Shown: positions 14,754-18,062 of the stretch, piece after piece | How positions within the stretch are numbered: the first letter of the stretch is position 1 | How the letters are laid out: every line of letters begins with the position of its first letter | Assembly: GCA_024635815.1 (NCBI GenBank) | Contig: JAGXIG010000040.1 | Span: 1-18,062 of the forward strand | Source of the DNA: Salegentibacter sp. | Lineage (GTDB): Bacteria > Bacteroidota > Bacteroidia > Flavobacteriales > Flavobacteriaceae | DNA: 18,062 nt | Reading direction: 5' to 3' | Made by a program: the position numbers and the translations under genes | Notes under the pieces: model-generated | The model's database searches: none | What the model saw: only the letters and a program-made list of their open reading frames with translations | What the model was told of the DNA's origin: nothing

Positions 14754-15656
14754 TTACGAATCAGCTTCGTCGTTGTCTATGTATTCATCTTTTAGATCTT
14801 GCACGCTGGCATCGAGAAAAGTTGCCGTTCTATTTAGTACGTGCTGAAATTCTTTGGTTAATTCATCTTTATTCCACGGGTGAGAAATTCCAAAAACGTG
14901 ATCGGCATTCTCTACCAAAAGCAGTTTTGAGATCGCGCTCCATTCAAATAAATTTCCTGCATCGGCAATAGAAACGGTGGTATCGTTACTTCCGTGCGCA
15001 ATAAAATGAGGAATATCCAGCTTCTTAGTTGCTTTTTGAATATTTAAGCGCTCTCTATTTTCTCTAAAATTCTTATAAAACTGGTAGTGATGCGGTAACT
15101 GCTGACCTGTTCTGGTATTTTTTATATACTGTACACCCTTTTTCTCCCAGGCTTCCAGTTCTTTTTCTTTGGGAAAACGGGAAGCAAAATCGCTTACCGC
15201 GGCAAGGGTAATTAGTTTATTGATCCTTTCTTCTTCAGCCGCTTTTAAAATGGCGATTCCGCCACCACGCGAGTGACCAATTAGGTTGATGCTTTTAACA
15301 TCAATTTGTTGCGCTTCATTAAAATCTGGCGTTAAAATCCAATCTATAACCGTTTGTAGGTCGTCTAGTTCTTTTATGTAATTATTGTCTCCAAAAGCTT
15401 CAATATTTAAAAACTCAGTTGGACTATCTGGCGAGGTCCCGTTGTGAGAAAAATTGAATTTAGCGAAGAAATATCCTTTTTCAGCATAAAATTCCCCCAT
15501 TTTATCCCAGGCGCCTCAATCTTTAAAACCTTTGTAGCCGTGGCAAAAAATCACGATTGGTTTAGGTTTTTTATCATCGTTAAAAATTAGATCAATAAGA
15601 ATGGGTTTATTGTGTTTCCCATCTATCTGGAGGTTGGTTCTTTTAGTAATTTCCAT
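14754..15656 (-). pseudogene. Alpha/beta hydrolase interrupted by an in-frame TGA
   Basis: Reading from the ATG at 15656, the frame encodes 46 residues ending HGYKGFKD. It then meets TGA at 15516-15518 and continues in the same frame for 253 more codons (GAWDKMGEFYAEKGYFF...). The expected word is KGFKDWGAWD, so one TGG-to-TGA change explains the break. With the stop read through, the product would be 300 residues with the triad S129 (GHSRGG), D225 (HGSNDTT) and H253 (NADHVFG). The oxyanion-hole HG (39-40) lies before the stop. A restart at M53 (15500) would keep the triad but lose that strand, so activity is doubtful. It follows the AddB-like gene by 6 bases. A sequencing error cannot be excluded. 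Confidence 0.8.
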
Positions 15657-15662
15657 AGGTTT

Positions 15663-18062
15663 TTATATTTCTTTTTCTTTAAAAGGAATTTCAGGATCGC
15701 ATATTTCGATAATTAGTTTCTTTAATTCTATTTCAAATGCGTCTAGAATATCCTTCGTTATAGCAGTTTCTTTATTTCTGGTCCTTGGTTTATCTTTCTT
15801 TCCGAATTTTAAAAATCCGCCTTTTAGGTTTTTAAAGGAAATAATGCCCGCTTCAACCGGTAAGTCCAATGAATTTTGATCTTGCATCATTTTTGTATAA
15901 GCCAAAATCTGAAAACTCTTGCTGTATTTATCGTAATCTGAAGTGAGATCTTCCCAATCTACAATTTCAATTTTATCCTGGGTTACCTTTCCAGTCTTAT
16001 AATCAATAATTCTGATGGTATCGTTGGTACTTTCTACGCGATCTACTTTTCCGCGCATAAAGATCGGAAAATCAAGATGCTCTATCCTAATTTCAGATTT
16101 TAAAGTTTTCTCAATTTTTAGGATTTTGATTTCTTCGGTTTTAAGTCGGTCTAATTCCAGGTTTAAAAAATTACGGAGATATCGTTTAGCCACTTCGTAA
16201 ATTAGAAGGTTTTTTCCCTGGGTTACCGGCCCATTCATATAAGACTTTTTAAACTGAAGGATGATTTCTTCTTCAATTCTCGATTTAAAAGCTTGAATAT
16301 CTTCCGCAGTAAGTAGTTTATCCTCCAGCGGTTTATAAAAATTTTCAAGACTATCGTGCACTACCGTTCCCAGTGTATTGTACGCAACAGTTTCTTCTAC
16401 TTCTTCCCGGTCACGAACACCTAAAACGTACTGCCGGTAAAAATCTAAGGGATTTCTAATGTAAGAAGTTAGGGCAGAAGGGGAGAAACCGGAACCAGCA
16501 AGTGATTTTAGTTTCTCCATAATTTCGGGTGTTTTGTTAACTTCCCGAAGTTCATTTTTAATAGCAGGAACTTTTGGACTCACCATGGCGTGAGTGATTT
16601 GATGAGCCGGTTGTTTCTCGATCTCCAATTGGGTGAGAAACCTGCTTTTTTCACCTGAATTTAATCCGTCAGTTTCAGTATTATAAAGCAAATGTACGTT
16701 TTGAGCTCGTTGCAATAAACGGTAAAAGTGATAGGTGTAAACCGCATCTTTTTCCTTGTAGGTAGGTAGTTTGTAAGTTTGCTTTAAATCGAAAGGAATA
16801 AACGAACTGCCCGATTTTCCGGAAGGTAGAATGCCTTCGTTCACCGAGCAAATAATAATATTTTTAAAATCTAAAGCACGCGATTCCAGCATTCCCATAA
16901 GCTGTAAACCTTTAAACGGTCGTCCCTGGAAGTCTAAATTCTGGGTACTCATTATTTCTTTGTAAAACTGGTAAAGCGATTTAACCGATTTTAAATGCGG
17001 ATAGGTCTCATTTAAATTTTCCAGTTTATTGAACAGTACATGAAATTGATATAAAAACTCCAAACCGAGCTTATTGTGGTCGTTTTTATAGTGTTTTTTT
17101 ATCTGATTAATTATTTGCTGAAAAGCTTCAATCGCTGTCAAAGGCGAGTTGTTCCAGTTTTTAAAGCAAGCATCAATTAAAGGTTTTGCTTCGGAGGAAA
17201 ACGAGTTGATTATTTCCTTTTCAGAAAGATTAACGGTGTTTTCTGATTGAATTTTTTCAATAAAATCTTCGGTTTCCTGATTCAATATTTCGTGAAGGGC
17301 AGGATGATTAATAACCGAAATCACATCTTTATAATAATAAGCTGAAGCTGTATTTTGATGAATTTGAAACAGCCTGTCAAACAAGGAAGCAATAGGTGCG
17401 TTTTTAAGTGGAAAGCCCATAGTGATATTCAAATCTTTCACGTTGGGTGGCAAGCTATTTAGCACCGGGAGCAAAATATCTTCTTCTCCCAAAACCACGG
17501 CGGTTTCCTGAAGTGTTTCTTCATCTAAATTTGCCAGTAATTCTCCTAAATATTTCGCCTGACCTACGTTTTTTGGAACGCCGGTAACCTGAATATTTTT
17601 CGGTTTACTGTATTCATTTACATTCAGTTTTGCCTCTTTTTCCCGATAAACCGGCCAGTCTTTTAAATATTGATTTATAAAAAGTGAAGCATCGTGTTGA
17701 CGGTCTTTTACAAAAACCTCATCTAAATCCCAGTAAATCTCTGCAAGATCATTTTCTAAAAGATGTTGAACGATTAATTGCTCTGCAGTGTTTAATGCAT
17801 TAAAACCTATAAAAACGTGCTTGGCGTTATTCTTTTGGGTGTATTCGGGAATATTTTCTGAAGCTTTCCTATAAATTAAGCCCTGGTAGCCGGTGTTTTT
17901 TGAAAGTAATTCCTCTTTTAAGGCTTCATAAAAAGCAGGGAGACTATTCCAAAACGATAAATAATTATTTATGAGTTCGGTTTTAGGTTCCTGGATAGAC
18001 CAGTGTTTTAAATCCTGAATATCGGCCAGGTAATTAAAAAAGTTTTTGTAGTCTATTAAATA
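15663..18062 (-). CDS. AddB-like PD-(D/E)XK nuclease, 5' end outside the window
   Basis: The frame is open to the right edge, giving 799 visible C-terminal residues; a GTG at 17498 is internal, not the start. The protein looks like the AddB half of an AddAB-type double-strand-break resection enzyme. The inactive-helicase part includes GFNALNTAEQ, MGMLESRALDF (389-399) and SVNEGILPSG (406-415). The C-terminal RecB-type nuclease has H569 (GTVVHDSL), D674 (MRGKVDRVE) and D687-x-K689 (IIDYKTGK), so it should cut DNA. AddB usually holds a 4Fe-4S cluster whose first cysteine lies in SxxxYxxCPxxFF. Here the word is SALTSYIRNPLDFY, with N537 in that place, and no late cysteine cluster exists. An AddA partner would be expected nearby. 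Confidence 0.88.
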   Translation of the reverse strand, partial: YLIDYKNFFNYLADIQDLKHWSIQEPKTELINNYLSFWNSLPAFYEALKEELLSKNTGYQGLIYRKASENIPEYTQKNNAKHVFIGFNALNTAEQLIVQHLLENDLAEIYWDLDEVFVKDRQHDASLFINQYLKDWPVYREKEAKLNVNEYSKPKNIQVTGVPKNVGQAKYLGELLANLDEETLQETAVVLGEEDILLPVLNSLPPNVKDLNITMGFPLKNAPIASLFDRLFQIHQNTASAYYYKDVISVINHPALHEILNQETEDFIEKIQSENTVNLSEKEIINSFSSEAKPLIDACFKNWNNSPLTAIEAFQQIINQIKKHYKNDHNKLGLEFLYQFHVLFNKLENLNETYPHLKSVKSLYQFYKEIMSTQNLDFQGRPFKGLQLMGMLESRALDFKNIIICSVNEGILPSGKSGSSFIPFDLKQTYKLPTYKEKDAVYTYHFYRLLQRAQNVHLLYNTETDGLNSGEKSRFLTQLEIEKQPAHQITHAMVSPKVPAIKNELREVNKTPEIMEKLKSLAGSGFSPSALTSYIRNPLDFYRQYVLGVRDREEVEETVAYNTLGTVVHDSLENFYKPLEDKLLTAEDIQAFKSRIEEEIILQFKKSYMNGPVTQGKNLLIYEVAKRYLRNFLNLELDRLKTEEIKILKIEKTLKSEIRIEHLDFPIFMRGKVDRVESTNDTIRIIDYKTGKVTQDKIEIVDWEDLTSDYDKYSKSFQILAYTKMMQDQNSLDLPVEAGIISFKNLKGGFLKFGKKDKPRTRNKETAITKDILDAFEIELKKLIIEICDPEIPFKEKEI

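Noticed and set aside
15516..15518. TGA as a selenocysteine codon or as Trp in a variant genetic code
   Set aside because: The expected residue is Trp in a structural position, not a catalytic Cys/Sec, and three other genes in the window end properly with TGA.
15601..15879. 92-residue plus-strand open frame
   Set aside because: It is antisense to the end of the AddB-like gene and the start of the hydrolase; both have clear motifs on the minus strand.

Overview
The window reads as chromosomal DNA of a Bacteroidota bacterium, most likely family Flavobacteriaceae (Gramella/Christiangramia, Salegentibacter or Zunongwangia type). The reasons are AT-rich coding sequence, gene starts without obvious Shine-Dalgarno sequences, repeated TAnnTTTG -7 promoter elements, protein sequences of flavobacterial character, and intergenic repeats of the kind common in marine flavobacteria. 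The genus is inferred, not proven. TGA is an ordinary stop here: recJ, the uracil-DNA glycosylase gene and the MATE gene all end with it.

Layout. 1-2283 (minus): tdk, alr and mscL in one run (thymidine kinase, alanine racemase, large mechanosensitive channel), with tdk and alr overlapping by 8 bases. 2479-4521 (plus): a conserved-looking hypothetical gene, rsmI and a family-4-like uracil-DNA glycosylase, tightly packed. 4549-6183 (minus): adenine deaminase. 6320-8014 (plus): recJ, with a well-formed Bacteroidota promoter. 8115-8660 (plus): a complete YefM/YoeB-type toxin-antitoxin operon with its own paired-palindrome operator. 8668-10040 (minus): lpxH and queD, separated by a cluster of inverted repeats. 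10135-10797 (plus): a 2OG-Fe(II) dioxygenase resembling bacterial prolyl hydroxylases, divergent from queD.

10798-14315 (minus) is a run of six genes: a GNAT acetyltransferase, a MATE transporter, an enoyl-CoA hydratase-family protein and three small single-span membrane proteins of 59, 62 and 36 residues. 14387-14460 (plus) is tRNA-Ala(GGC), with a clear promoter and a strong intrinsic terminator. 14492-14753 holds an inverted-repeat intergenic element. 14754-18062 (minus) holds an alpha/beta hydrolase gene broken by a single in-frame TGA where Trp is expected, preceded by a large AddB-like helicase-nuclease that runs off the right edge.

Most of the window is housekeeping: nucleotide salvage (tdk, ade), cell envelope (alr, lpxH, mscL), DNA repair (UDG, recJ, AddB-like), and translation or RNA modification (rsmI, queD, tRNA-Ala, perhaps the dioxygenase). 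I do not see a large undescribed defence or mobile system. The best leads are the toxin-antitoxin operator, the three small membrane proteins, the nonsense-interrupted hydrolase, and three different dispersed-repeat candidates.
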